DNA from: Halorubrum ruber
GTDB taxonomy: Archaea > Halobacteriota > Halobacteria > Halobacteriales > Haloferacaceae
Reading direction: 5' to 3'
Assembly: GCF_018228765.1 (NCBI RefSeq)
Contig: NZ_CP073695.1
Coordinates: 2,957,821-3,021,820 of the forward strand
Length of the DNA stretch: 64,000 bases
Each line of letters begins with the position of its first letter. Position 1 is the stretch's first letter. Of the stretch, positions 55,622 through 64,000 are shown piece after piece. A model generated the notes under the pieces. It was not told the DNA's origin, searched no databases, and saw nothing but the letters and a program-made list of their open reading frames with translations. Made by a program: the position numbers and the translations under genes.

Positions 55622-57064
55622 TCAGTCGGCCGCTTCGAGCACTTCGCGCTCGGAGTCGTCCTCGCGGTAGTGCTCCTCGATGAACTCCTCGTCGATCCGG
55701 TTGAGGGCGTCCTTCGGCAGCATCGAGAGGAGGTCCCAGCCGATCGAGAGCGTCTCGTCGATGTCGCGGTTCGTCTCGAAGCCCTGGTCGATGAACTCGG
55801 ACTCGAACGCGTCCGCGAAGTCGAGGTACTTGTTGTCTAGCTCAGAGAGCGCCTCCCGGCCGACGATGTTCACGAGGTCGCGGAGGTCCTCACCTTCCGC
55901 GTACGCCGCGAACATCTGGTCTTTCACGTCGGCGTGGTCGGCGCGGGTGAGCCCCTCGCCGATGCCGTCGTCCATCAGCCGCGACAGGCTGGGGAGGACG
56001 TTGATCGGCGGCTGGAGCCCCTGGCTGTTGAGGTCGGGGTCGACGTAGATCTGGCCCTCCGTGATGTACCCGGTCAGGTCCGGGATCGGGTGGGTGTCGT
56101 CGTCGCCCGGCATCGTGAGGATCGGAATCTGGGTGACCGACCCGTCGCGCCCCTTGATCCGGCCGGCGCGCTCGTACAGCTGCGCCAGGTCCGTGTACAT
56201 GTACCCGGGGTACCCGCGTCGGCCGGGCACCTCCTCGCGGGCGGCCCCGATCTCGCGGAGCGCCTCGCAGTAGTTGGTCATGTCCGTCAGGATGACGAGG
56301 ACGTGGTAGTCCTTCTCGAAGGCGAGGTACTCGGCGGTCGTCAGGACCATCCGCGGCGTGACCGTCCGCTCGACGGCGGGGTCGTCCGCGAGGTTCATGA
56401 AGACCACCGAGCGCTCCAGCGCACCGGTGCGCTCGAAGTCCTCCATGAACTCGTTGGCCTCCTCCTGGGTGATCCCCATCGCGCCGAAGATGACGGCGAA
56501 CTCGGAGCCCTCCTCGTCGTCGCCGCCCTCCTCGTCGTCGCCGCTCTCCTCTTCTTCGGGCACGCTGGCCTGCCGCGCGATCTGCATCGCCAGCTCGCTG
56601 TGCGGCTGGCCGGAGCTGGAGAAGATCGGGAGCTTCTGGCCGCGGACGAGCGTGTTCATGCCGTCGATGGCGGAGACGCCCGTCTCGATGAACTCCTCGG
56701 GGTACTCCCGGGAGTACGGGTTGATCGCCGCGCCGACGATGTCCTGTCGCTCCTCGGGGACGATCTCCGGGCCGTCGTCGATCGGGCGGCCGGAGCCGTC
56801 CAGCACCCGCCCGAGGAGGTCCTCGGTGACGGGCATCTTCATCGTCTCGCCTAAGAACCGGACGGACGCGTCTCTGTCGATACCGGAGGTGCCCTCGAAG
56901 ACCTGGATCGCGACCACGTCCTCCGAGGATTCGAGCACCTGTCCGCGCAGCGTCTCCCCCTGTGCCGTCTCGATCTCGACGATCTCGTCGTAGCCGATCG
57001 CCTCGTCGACCTCGGCGTACACGAGGGGGCCGCTGATCTCGGTGATGGTTTGATACTCTTTCAT
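55622..57064 (-). CDS. atpB: A-type ATP synthase subunit B (non-catalytic)
   Basis: 480 residues. Residues 141-160 ([20 protein letters not shown]) replace the Walker loop of the catalytic subunit, as expected for the B subunit. An acidic insert (about 169-187, [20 protein letters not shown]) is unusually rich in Asp and Glu. The rest is standard ([32 protein letters not shown]). Part of the A3B3 head with AtpA. A 126-nt space separates it from atpD. Confidence 0.95.
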   Translation of the reverse strand: MKEYQTITEISGPLVYAEVDEAIGYDEIVEIETAQGETLRGQVLESSEDVVAIQVFEGTSGIDRDASVRFLGETMKMPVTEDLLGRVLDGSGRPIDDGPEIVPEERQDIVGAAINPYSREYPEEFIETGVSAIDGMNTLVRGQKLPIFSSSGQPHSELAMQIARQASVPEEEESGDDEEGGDDEEGSEFAVIFGAMGITQEEANEFMEDFERTGALERSVVFMNLADDPAVERTVTPRMVLTTAEYLAFEKDYHVLVILTDMTNYCEALREIGAAREEVPGRRGYPGYMYTDLAQLYERAGRIKGRDGSVTQIPILTMPGDDDTHPIPDLTGYITEGQIYVDPDLNSQGLQPPINVLPSLSRLMDDGIGEGLTRADHADVKDQMFAAYAEGEDLRDLVNIVGREALSELDNKYLDFADAFESEFIDQGFETNRDIDETLSIGWDLLSMLPKDALNRIDEEFIEEHYREDDSEREVLEAAD

Positions 57065-57066
57065 GG

Positions 57067-58830
57067 TCAGTAGAGGCTCCGGAGCTCCTCGGTGATCTCG
57101 GCTTTGAGATCCTCGACGTACTCCTCGTAGTCCTCTTGGACGCCGATGCGGTTAATCCGCGGGGCGGCTTCGGTGTCGACGATCTCCTCGACGGGGACGC
57201 CCGCGTCGAGGGCGTCGAACGCCTCGTCGTTGAACTTCTGGATCGTCGTCAGCATGAGGTACGTCTTCTCCGGCGGACAGAACGTGTCGACCGGGTGGAA
57301 CGCGTTCTGCTGGAGGTACGCCTCGCGCAGGTAGCGAGCGACCTCCAGGGTGAGCTGCTGGTCGTCGGGCAGGGCGTCCTTCCCGACGAGCTGGACGATC
57401 TCCTGCAGCTCGGTCTCCTCGTCGAGCACGTCGACCGCCCACTGGCGCCGCTCGGCCCAGTCGTCGGCGACCTCGTCTTCGAACCACGGGTCCAGCTGGT
57501 CTTTGTACAGCGAGTACGACTCGTTCCAGTTGATCGACGGGAAGTGGCGGCGCTCCGCCAAGTCCGCGTCGAGCGCCCAGAACGTCTTCACGATCCGCAG
57601 CGTGTTCTGGGTGACCGGCTCGGAGAAGTCGCCGCCGGGCGGCGACACCGCGCCGATCGCCGAGACGGAGCCCTCCGTCCCGTTGATGTTCTCGAAGTAG
57701 CCGGCGCGCTCGTAGAACTGCGCCAGGCGCGCGGCGAGGTACGCCGGGTACCCCTCCTCGCCGGGCATCTCCTCCAACCGGGAGGAGATCTCGCGCATCG
57801 CCTCCGCCCACCGCGAGGTGGAGTCGGCCATCAGCGCGACGTCGTACCCCATGTCGCGGTAGTACTCGGCGATCGTGATCCCGGTGTAGATACAGGACTC
57901 ACGCGCCGCGACGGGCATGTTCGAGGTGTTCGCGATGAGCGAGGTTCGGGCCATCAGCGGGTTGCCGTTGGCCGGGTCCTCAAGCTCGGGGAAGTCCTCG
58001 ATGACCTCGGTCATCTCGTTGCCGCGCTCGCCGCAGCCGACGTAGACGATGATGTCCGCGTCGGCGTACTTCGCGAGCTGGTGCTGCGTGACCGTCTTCC
58101 CCGAGCCGAACGGGCCGGGGATGGCGGCCGTCCCGCCCTTCGCGATGGGGAACAGCCCGTCGAGGATGCGCTGCCCGGACACCAGCGGCGTCCGGGGCGT
58201 CTTCTTGTCGTTGGCGGGGCGGGCCTCGCGCACCGGCCACTCCTGGTGCATCGAGACCTCCTCGCCGTTGTCCAGCTCGACGACCGTCTCGGTAACGTCG
58301 AAGCTGCCGGCCTCGGCGGCGACGACCTCGCCGCCCTCGTAGTCCGGCGGCACCATGACCTTGTGGTCGATGGTGACCGTCTCCTCGACGACGCCGACGA
58401 TGTCGCCGGGCTCGACGACGTCGCCTGCCTCGACCTCGGGCTCGAACTCCCACTTCTCTTCGAGGTCGATGCCGGGCGCGTCGACCCCGCGGTCGAGGTA
58501 CGGACTGCCCATCTTGCCCTCCAGCACGTCCAGGGGGCGCTGAACGCCGTCGTAGATGGCGTCCAGCATCCCCGGGCCGAGGTCGACCGACAGCGGCTCG
58601 CCCGTGTTCTCGACGGGTTCGCCGGGGCCGACGCCGGAGGTCTCCTCGTACACCTGAACGGTCGTGAGGTCGCCCTCGATCTCGATCACTTCCCCCATGA
58701 GCCCTTCGTCGCCGACGTAGACGACGTCGTTCATGCGGGCGTTGAGATCGCGGGCGGTCACGACCGGACCGCTCACGCTCTGAATGACGCCGTTGTCCGT
58801 CTCGGCGTCGGTTGTGTCTGCTTTGCTCAT
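57067..58830 (-). CDS. atpA: A-type ATP synthase subunit A (catalytic)
   Basis: 587 residues. Walker A GPFGSGKT is at 239-246; the A-type insertion domain (about 110-200) is present; [11 protein letters not shown] and [15 protein letters not shown] are catalytic-subunit signatures. No intein is present, although this gene is an intein site in some archaea. It is 2 nt upstream of atpB. It makes or hydrolyses ATP in the head. Confidence 0.96.
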   Translation of the reverse strand: MSKADTTDAETDNGVIQSVSGPVVTARDLNARMNDVVYVGDEGLMGEVIEIEGDLTTVQVYEETSGVGPGEPVENTGEPLSVDLGPGMLDAIYDGVQRPLDVLEGKMGSPYLDRGVDAPGIDLEEKWEFEPEVEAGDVVEPGDIVGVVEETVTIDHKVMVPPDYEGGEVVAAEAGSFDVTETVVELDNGEEVSMHQEWPVREARPANDKKTPRTPLVSGQRILDGLFPIAKGGTAAIPGPFGSGKTVTQHQLAKYADADIIVYVGCGERGNEMTEVIEDFPELEDPANGNPLMARTSLIANTSNMPVAARESCIYTGITIAEYYRDMGYDVALMADSTSRWAEAMREISSRLEEMPGEEGYPAYLAARLAQFYERAGYFENINGTEGSVSAIGAVSPPGGDFSEPVTQNTLRIVKTFWALDADLAERRHFPSINWNESYSLYKDQLDPWFEDEVADDWAERRQWAVDVLDEETELQEIVQLVGKDALPDDQQLTLEVARYLREAYLQQNAFHPVDTFCPPEKTYLMLTTIQKFNDEAFDALDAGVPVEEIVDTEAAPRINRIGVQEDYEEYVEDLKAEITEELRSLY

Positions 58831-58831
58831 A

Positions 58832-59161
58832 TTAGTCGTCTTCCTCCATCAGGTCGATGCCGATGGCGCGTTTGATCTGGTCGCGCAGCCCGCCGCTGCC
58901 GGCGCCGGAGCCGCCGAGCGTCACGAGGACCGGCTCGATGCTCCCCTCGACCGCATCGCGGGTCCCCCGCGAGAGGTGGTCGAGGTCGTCGTCGTGCATC
59001 ACGATGATGCCGACGCCCTCGTCGTCGAGCGTCCGCTCGACGGCGTCGTCGAGCTTCTCGTCTTTCTCGTCGTCCGGCACGTTCTCGAACGCCCGGACGC
59101 CGGCGAGGCGGAATCCGGTCGTGAACTCCGGGCTGCCGACGACCGCTATCTCCTGGCTCAT
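58832..59161 (-). CDS. atpF: A-type ATP synthase subunit F
   Basis: 109 residues. The Rossmann-like fold begins [20 protein letters not shown] and ends with a charged tail. Subunit F binds the D stalk at the rotor base. It overlaps atpC by 4 nt and leaves 1 nt to atpA. Confidence 0.93.
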   Translation of the reverse strand: MSQEIAVVGSPEFTTGFRLAGVRAFENVPDDEKDEKLDDAVERTLDDEGVGIIVMHDDDLDHLSRGTRDAVEGSIEPVLVTLGGSGAGSGGLRDQIKRAIGIDLMEEDD

Positions 59162-60204
59162 GTTATCACCAGCTCCGATTCGATCTCGTCCGGCGAGAGG
59201 CCGGCCTCCTTCCCGCGAGCGATCGCCCGGATGTTCTCCGTCTCGCGCTCCTTCGCGAGGATGTACGAGATCACCGGGGTGACCGACACCGGGTGGATCG
59301 TGCCGAGCCGGTCGCCGTACGCGAGCAGGGCGCCGTCGATCGCGTGTTCGAACGCGATGAGGCTGTCCGCCTCCTCGAGCTCGCGCAGCGCGGGCCCGAG
59401 CTCGTCGCCGTACTGGCTGTCGCCGATGAACTCGACGAGCTCGTCGAGGTTCTGCGCCAGCCGCGCGAGCGACGACCGGGTGAACAGGTCGCCGCCCTCG
59501 ATGAAGTACGCCGCGGGGTCGATGTCCGCGCCCGAGCGGGCGAGCCGGAGCGCGTTCGTCGCGTTCCGGAAGTCGACCTCCGCTTTGAGGAACGACTCGT
59601 ACTGCCGGGTCGGCTCGTCGCCGCCGAGCCCGGAGAGGAGCCGCTCGTAGAACGCGCGGTCGACCGCGTTCTCCAAGGGCACCAGCACGTCCGTCTCCTC
59701 GTACTCGGCGTACGCCGCCCGGAGCGGCTCCCCGTAGATCGTGTCTTCGAGGACCTCGATCACGGCGTCGATCGAGTCCGCCTCGAGCAGCCGCCGGATC
59801 CGGCGGTCGTCGAACTCGCCGGCGCGGATCAGGTCGACCTCGACGGCCGACTGGTCCGCGTCGGTGTAGGCGCCGCGGATGACCGTCTTCACGTTCCAGG
59901 CGTCGAACTTCCGGAGATACCGCGCGATCAGGTCGTACAGCGACCCCTCGCTCCAGTCGAGGATCGCGTCGAACTGCTCGGCGAGGTTCCGGTTCAACGC
60001 GTACTCGATCAGGTCCACGCCGCCGTGGCGGCTGCCGAGCGCGTTGATCTCCGCGCCGTAGCTCGACTCCTCCATGAACCGAGCGATCTCGGCCGGCCCC
60101 ATCCGGGTGAGCTTGCGGTACTCCTCGTCCCCGTAGAGGCTGCCGCGGCGGGCACGAACCCGCGCGACGACGTACTCGGGGTTCGAGCTACCGGCGGCGC
60201 TCAT
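59158..60204 (-). CDS. atpC: A-type ATP synthase subunit C (d-like)
   Basis: 348 residues, all-helical. It caps the c-ring and carries the central stalk. Start SNPEYVVARVRARRGSLYGD and KFDAWNVKTVIRGAYTDADQ are family marks. It overlaps both atpE and atpF by 4 nt. Confidence 0.93.
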   Translation of the reverse strand: MSAAGSSNPEYVVARVRARRGSLYGDEEYRKLTRMGPAEIARFMEESSYGAEINALGSRHGGVDLIEYALNRNLAEQFDAILDWSEGSLYDLIARYLRKFDAWNVKTVIRGAYTDADQSAVEVDLIRAGEFDDRRIRRLLEADSIDAVIEVLEDTIYGEPLRAAYAEYEETDVLVPLENAVDRAFYERLLSGLGGDEPTRQYESFLKAEVDFRNATNALRLARSGADIDPAAYFIEGGDLFTRSSLARLAQNLDELVEFIGDSQYGDELGPALRELEEADSLIAFEHAIDGALLAYGDRLGTIHPVSVTPVISYILAKERETENIRAIARGKEAGLSPDEIESELVIT

Positions 60205-60779
60205 TGGTCGAACAGCCGCTCCGAGATGTTCTTCAACTCGTCGTCCCAGACGGACTCCAGGACCGAGTCGAACGTGTTGTTCACGCGAACGCGGGAGGTG
60301 TCGCTCTCGGCGACGACGCCGCCGAGGCAGTCGACTTCCCCGTCGACCTCGGCGTTGCGGTCCGCGACGAGCTCTTCGAGCAGCTCGACGTCCTCGGCGC
60401 GGGTGTAGACGGCGACGTCCTCGTCGTCGTCGAACTCCGCGAGGCTCGCGTCGAGCAGGGCCTCGGTGAGCTCGCGGCGGTCGTCGCCGTCGAGGCCGGC
60501 GATCGCCGCCTCGACGTCGTCGCGGACGTCCTCTAAGACGTCGCGGCGGGCGCCCAGCCGCTCCTGTTTGGCCTCGAGCTTCGCCGAGGAGAGCGTCTGT
60601 TCGCGCTCCTGGTCGATCTGGCTCTCGACCTCGGCGAGCCGCTCCTCGCGGATGCGCTCCGCGTCGGCCTCGGCGTCGGCGACGATCTCGTCGGCCTCCG
60701 CCTCGGCCTGTTCGCGGATCTCCTCCGCACGCGCGCGGGCCTCATCTTCAACGTCCTCAACGACGGTTTCCAAACTCAT
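60201..60779 (-). CDS. atpE: A-type ATP synthase subunit E
   Basis: 192 residues. An N-terminal long coiled coil (Glu/Ala-rich, residues 1-90) and a C-terminal globular domain (about 95-190) form the peripheral stalk with AtpH. It overlaps atpC by 4 nt and is 21 nt from atpK. Confidence 0.93.
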   Translation of the reverse strand: MSLETVVEDVEDEARARAEEIREQAEAEADEIVADAEADAERIREERLAEVESQIDQEREQTLSSAKLEAKQERLGARRDVLEDVRDDVEAAIAGLDGDDRRELTEALLDASLAEFDDDEDVAVYTRAEDVELLEELVADRNAEVDGEVDCLGGVVAESDTSRVRVNNTFDSVLESVWDDELKNISERLFDQ

Positions 60780-60800
60780 TGGTTGAAAAACGCTGGAGAG

Positions 60801-61055
60801 TTACCCGACGATGAAGACGACGACGAGCGCGAGGATGACGATCGTCTCGGGAAGGACCGTCAGGATGAGCCCGTTGACGAAGAGGTCGTCGTCCTCGGCC
60901 ATCGCGCCGACGGCGGCCGACCCGATACCGCGCTCCGCGTAGCCTGCGCCCAGCGCCGCGAGCCCGACGGCGAGCGCCGCCGCGGCGTTGGGGTCAGTCA
61001 GCGTTCCACCGGTCGACAGTACGAGGTTCCCGAGTTCGTTGGTAGCTTCAAACAT
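60801..61055 (-). CDS. atpK: A-type ATP synthase proteolipid subunit K (c-ring)
   Basis: 84 residues with two membrane helices. The ion-binding carboxylate is Glu70 (LTVLPETIVI) in the second helix. The loop GAGYAERGIGSAAVGAMAED contacts the central stalk. It starts after a 202-nt gap from atpI that contains no gene but has a CTTTATGA-type box (minus strand) near 61112, so atpK may also have its own promoter, which would give the high subunit number needed. Confidence 0.95.
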   Translation of the reverse strand: MFEATNELGNLVLSTGGTLTDPNAAAALAVGLAALGAGYAERGIGSAAVGAMAEDDDLFVNGLILTVLPETIVILALVVVFIVG

Positions 61056-61257
61056 TGGTAGTAGTTGCTGTTGCTCGTCTCCGAACGGTTGCTATTTGCC
61101 CCCAGAGGAGTCATAAAGCTTCCCAAAACGATCGAACGGAATCCGGGAGAACGGCGGGGAAAGCGGGTGCTATTCGCGTCAAAACCCGACTGGATTGCCG
61201 GGTTCGACCGCAGGCGAAGCGGCGAGACCGACCGTCGGCCGGAGACCGGTCCGGCCG

Positions 61258-63480
61258 TCAGTCGTCGCGGGTGTACTTCCGGTCGCGACCGAACGGCAGG
61301 TACGCGCGGCCGCCGCCCTCGTAGAAGTTCCCGAAGAACTCCACGTATTCGAGGCGGACCGCCTGAATGCCGGCGGAGGTGACCCCGAGCAGCAGGACGA
61401 CGAGGTGGCCGACGAGCGCGACGACGATCCCGCCCACGAGGGCGACGACGCCGACCGCGCCGATCGAGGCGGGGTCGAACGCCGTGGTGATCCCGGCGAA
61501 GACGAGCTCGTAGTCCGCGGTGTTTTGCACTTCAGCGAGGTAGTCGGCGCTGAAGATGAAGTGGAAGCTCCCGTCGCCGCCGTCGTCGATGTACGCGCCG
61601 AACGCGAGCAGGTTCACCGCGAGCGCCATCCCGCCCTTCGCGAGCAGGACGGCCATCAGCCGGGCGTACGAGATGACGTTGACGACGGGCGAGAGGAACT
61701 CGGCCAGCTCCGGCGGCTCGCCGATCCCGAGCAGGACGAGCCCGAGCACCGCGGCGGCCGCGCCGGCCCAGCCGATCAGGACCGGGAACCCGCTGAACGA
61801 GACGGCGCCGAACGTCAGGGTCGAGACGGCCTCGAACAGGAAGTCGGGCTTCGAGTTGGGGAACACTTGGCTGAAGATCCAGATCCACGCGCCGTTGAGG
61901 ATCAGCAGCCACGAGCCGGCCTCGTAGACGGCGTGTTTGATGCCGTGCTGCTGGAGCGTGCTCACGAACGAGAGGACGTGACCGATGTTGAGGTGGACGA
62001 TGCCGAACACCACGCTCACGACGAGGAAGGAGAGCCCCCAGTTGAGGTCGGCGGGCGAGAGCCCCTTCCCGGCGACCGGCCAGTGGATCCCGAGCAGCTG
62101 GTAGGCGTGGTAGCCGAACACGTCGATGCCGAAGTAGATCCCGAACAGTATCGTGAAGCCGCCGGCCCACATCGCGACGGAGCCGAGCTCGCGGAACGCG
62201 CCCTCGTAGTTCGAGTACATGAAGAGCCCGATGGCGGCGTAGAGGACGCCGTAGCCGACGTCGCCGATCATGAACCCGAACATCGCCGGGAACGTGAGGA
62301 AGACCAGAAGCGTCGGGTCGAACTCCGAGTACTTCGGCCGCCCGAACGCCTGAACGAGAAGTTCGAACGGACCGGCCGCGCCCCCGTTGTCCTGGACGAC
62401 CGGCGGGTCGTCGGAGCCGTGCGCCGCGTGGCCGCCGTCGGTGGCGACCGCCGCTTCCGTCTCGCGTTCCGCGTCCGCAGCGCTCTCCCCCGCGGATCCG
62501 CCACTCTCGTCGTCGACCGACTCGGTGTGATGGTCGCCGTCGGGGGTGAACGAGGCGCGTTCGAGCTCCTCGACCTCGACGTGGTCGCCGACAGCGTCGA
62601 CGACCGCCGCCTCGAAGTCGGGGTACGACTCGGTCGGCACCCACCCCTCGGCGACGAAGGCGTTCTCGGTGGTCGCGAACGAGAGCGGCGCCTCCTTCTT
62701 CTCGGCCTCGATGGTGAGCTCCTCCTCGGCGCGAAGCAGGAAGCCGGCCGCCTCCTCTTTCACCGACTCGAGCTCGCGCTCGACGGCGTCGAGCTCGTCG
62801 CGGAGGTCGGCCTGCTCGGCCTCCAGCTCCGCGACGTACTCCTCGGGGCTCGCGTCCGCATCGGGGACATCGAGCAGCGCGATATCGACGCCGACGAGCG
62901 CGTCCTGTACGACGCCCTCGGCGTCCGGGTCGGTCGGTCGCGCGACGATGGCGACCACGTCGCCGCCCGCGAAGACGTCGAAGACGTCGATCGAGTCGGC
63001 GTCTTCGAGCGCGGCCTCGACGGCCGCGGGCTTGGCCTCGCCGACGACGACCTCGACCGAATCGTAGCCGCGCAGGTACTCGAGGTCGATCCCGAGCTCC
63101 GCGAACGGCTCCAGCCGGTCGATCTCCTCCTGGCGGTCGCGGATCGCGGCCTGGAGCTCGTCGCGCTCGTCGTTGAGCTCGTTGACCCGCCCGCGGACGC
63201 GGTCAAGCTCGTCGACGAGCTCGTCGTCGTCCAGCGAGCGAGCGACGTCGGCGTCGCCCTCGTCGACGTCGAGGATGCTCTCCAGCGACCGAACGGTCAC
63301 GAGGCGCTCGTTAACCGTCTCGGCGCCCTCGAGCGACGTTCCGGGGTCGAACCCCTCGTACCGGTCGTCGTAGTCGGTGACGTGCAGGGAGTGGTGGGCG
63401 TACGCCGCCTCGATGACGTCGTCGATGACGCGCTTCGAGCCCGTCACCGACACCCGGCTCATCTGCTCAGGCCTGAGCAT
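61258..63480 (-). CDS. atpI: A-type ATP synthase membrane subunit I (a-subunit)
   Basis: 740 residues. The N-terminal half is soluble with two coiled-coil arms (about 80-130 and 215-260) and an acidic, His-containing linker (about 320-370); the C-terminal half (from about 385) has seven or eight membrane helices, with the proton-channel region near GGMALAVNLLAFGAYID. It forms the stator at the c-ring. It overlaps atpH by 14 nt. Confidence 0.95.
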   Translation of the reverse strand: MLRPEQMSRVSVTGSKRVIDDVIEAAYAHHSLHVTDYDDRYEGFDPGTSLEGAETVNERLVTVRSLESILDVDEGDADVARSLDDDELVDELDRVRGRVNELNDERDELQAAIRDRQEEIDRLEPFAELGIDLEYLRGYDSVEVVVGEAKPAAVEAALEDADSIDVFDVFAGGDVVAIVARPTDPDAEGVVQDALVGVDIALLDVPDADASPEEYVAELEAEQADLRDELDAVERELESVKEEAAGFLLRAEEELTIEAEKKEAPLSFATTENAFVAEGWVPTESYPDFEAAVVDAVGDHVEVEELERASFTPDGDHHTESVDDESGGSAGESAADAERETEAAVATDGGHAAHGSDDPPVVQDNGGAAGPFELLVQAFGRPKYSEFDPTLLVFLTFPAMFGFMIGDVGYGVLYAAIGLFMYSNYEGAFRELGSVAMWAGGFTILFGIYFGIDVFGYHAYQLLGIHWPVAGKGLSPADLNWGLSFLVVSVVFGIVHLNIGHVLSFVSTLQQHGIKHAVYEAGSWLLILNGAWIWIFSQVFPNSKPDFLFEAVSTLTFGAVSFSGFPVLIGWAGAAAAVLGLVLLGIGEPPELAEFLSPVVNVISYARLMAVLLAKGGMALAVNLLAFGAYIDDGGDGSFHFIFSADYLAEVQNTADYELVFAGITTAFDPASIGAVGVVALVGGIVVALVGHLVVLLLGVTSAGIQAVRLEYVEFFGNFYEGGGRAYLPFGRDRKYTRDD

Positions 63481-63823
63481 CCACCGCCTCCTCGGCCTGG
63501 TCGTGGACCGCCGCCTCGAACCGCTCGACGGCGTAGTCGACGGCCGATTCCACCCGGTCGCGGGCCTCGCGTTCGAGCTCGTCGCGGTCGTCGCGCCCCG
63601 ATTCGAGGATCTCCTCGCGCCGCTCCTCTATCTCCTCGCGGGCCGCTTCGAGCCGCTCTTGGGCCTCGGCCTCCGCCTCCTCCTCGGCCTCGGCGCGGAT
63701 CTCGTCCGCGCGCTCTCGAGCTTCGGCGAGGCGCTCCTCGGCGTCCGACTCCGCGTCCGCGATGATCTCGTCCGCCTCCCGTTCGGCCTCCTTGATCGAG
63801 TTGAGCACCTCTGGTCTCGCCAT
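63467..63823 (-). CDS. atpH: A-type ATP synthase subunit H (peripheral stalk)
   Basis: 118 residues, nearly all Glu/Ala/Arg heptad coiled coil (READEIIADAESDAEERLAE, then ARERADEIRAEAEEEAEAEA). It pairs with AtpE as the outer stalk. First gene of the operon. ATG at 63823 is preferred over a longer upstream frame because a TATA box lies 32-40 nt before it. Confidence 0.93.
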   Translation of the reverse strand: MARPEVLNSIKEAEREADEIIADAESDAEERLAEARERADEIRAEAEEEAEAEAQERLEAAREEIEERREEILESGRDDRDELEREARDRVESAVDYAVERFEAAVHDQAEEAVDAQA

Positions 63824-63854
63824 GCTACTAATCGCCTGAAACTCTACAAGCGAC

Positions 63855-63862
63855 GTATAAGG
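63855..63862 (-). promoter_or_regulatory. TATA box for the atp operon
   Basis: CCTTATAC on the minus strand, centred about 35 nt before the atpH ATG; the transcript would have a leader of about ten nucleotides. To the right, up to the window end, no gene is visible; a TTTAAG box at 63971 may serve a gene beyond the edge. Confidence 0.6.
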
Positions 63863-64000
63863 TGTTTGCGAAAGCCCGTGGGGTTGCGCGCCGATTCCGA
63901 GGGGATTCCGGACGGATTCCACGTCGAACGCGGTCGACGCGTCGTCCGCGTCCGGGCGCCGCCGCCTACATTTAAGTAGCAGTCGCCGGACCCTCACCGT

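Noticed and set aside
57067..58830. Intein in atpA
   Set aside because: The protein is of normal length (587) with an uninterrupted Walker region.

Overview
The window is chromosomal DNA of a haloarchaeon, most like Halorubrum. It is very GC-rich, its proteins are strongly acidic, promoters are TTTATA-type boxes about 25-30 nt before short-leader or leaderless starts, and it holds archaeal markers (A-type ATP synthase, ribosomal protein L40e, Sec61-beta/SecG, Lhr-type helicase, FolC-FolP fusion, DUF5786-type small protein). The genus is inferred from general resemblance; no 16S rRNA or tRNA gene was seen.

Layout. 1-3374: end of a type II/IV secretion (pilus) ATPase and its membrane platform protein. 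3470-10543: small conserved proteins, a Cas4-like protein, a cupin, a citramalate/isopropylmalate-synthase-family enzyme, a truncated haemoglobin, a MATE exporter and a GGCT-like protein. 10811-18665: threonine ammonia-lyase, a secreted protein, thioredoxin reductase, a TrkA-N/DHH protein and FolCP. 19321-22570: ABC-2 exporter pair, a 47-residue zinc-finger protein and an aldo-keto reductase. 22593-31108: hisH, phnD-phnC-phnE uptake operon, uracil-DNA glycosylase, DUF99, MBL hydrolase, L40e, thioredoxin, SecG, pdxT-hisE and a SHOCT-like membrane protein. 31744-45765: a Tat lipoprotein, leuS, kynureninase, a multi-PAS histidine kinase, an Lhr-type helicase, a frameshifted SpoIIM-family membrane protein and a small membrane protein. 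54806-63823, minus strand: the complete A-type ATP synthase operon atpH-I-K-E-C-F-A-B-D.

Two things stand out. First, six dispersed intergenic copies (A-F) of a roughly 300-nt element share fixed linker sequences but carry different stem sequences that still pair: compensatory changes in three hairpins, two of them with opposed GA/GA internal loops. Four complete copies (A, B, D, E) have a TATA-like box just upstream in the predicted sense orientation, and the complete copies run into 51-57-bp units that each carry or abut a TTTATAA box. This looks like an undescribed multicopy structured RNA, or a mobile cruciform element. Copy E is itself split by a 222-bp MITE with 15-bp terminal inverted repeats and an 8-bp target duplication.

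Second, about 7.6 kb (47257-54897) is an integrative element inserted in the 3' end of atpD. The original AtpD tail (26 codons plus stop) is stranded 7.5 kb away at 47157-47256, and the element supplies a new acidic tail that keeps AtpD intact. The element has a tyrosine integrase with a zinc ribbon, a ribbon-helix-helix protein, a chain of overlapping small genes including one with terminase-small-subunit-like motifs, a 404-residue protein preceded by an imperfect hairpin (possible replication module), and AT-rich membrane-protein genes at its far end. No capsid, portal or large terminase gene is present, so a virus satellite or plasmid-like island is a reasonable hypothesis.
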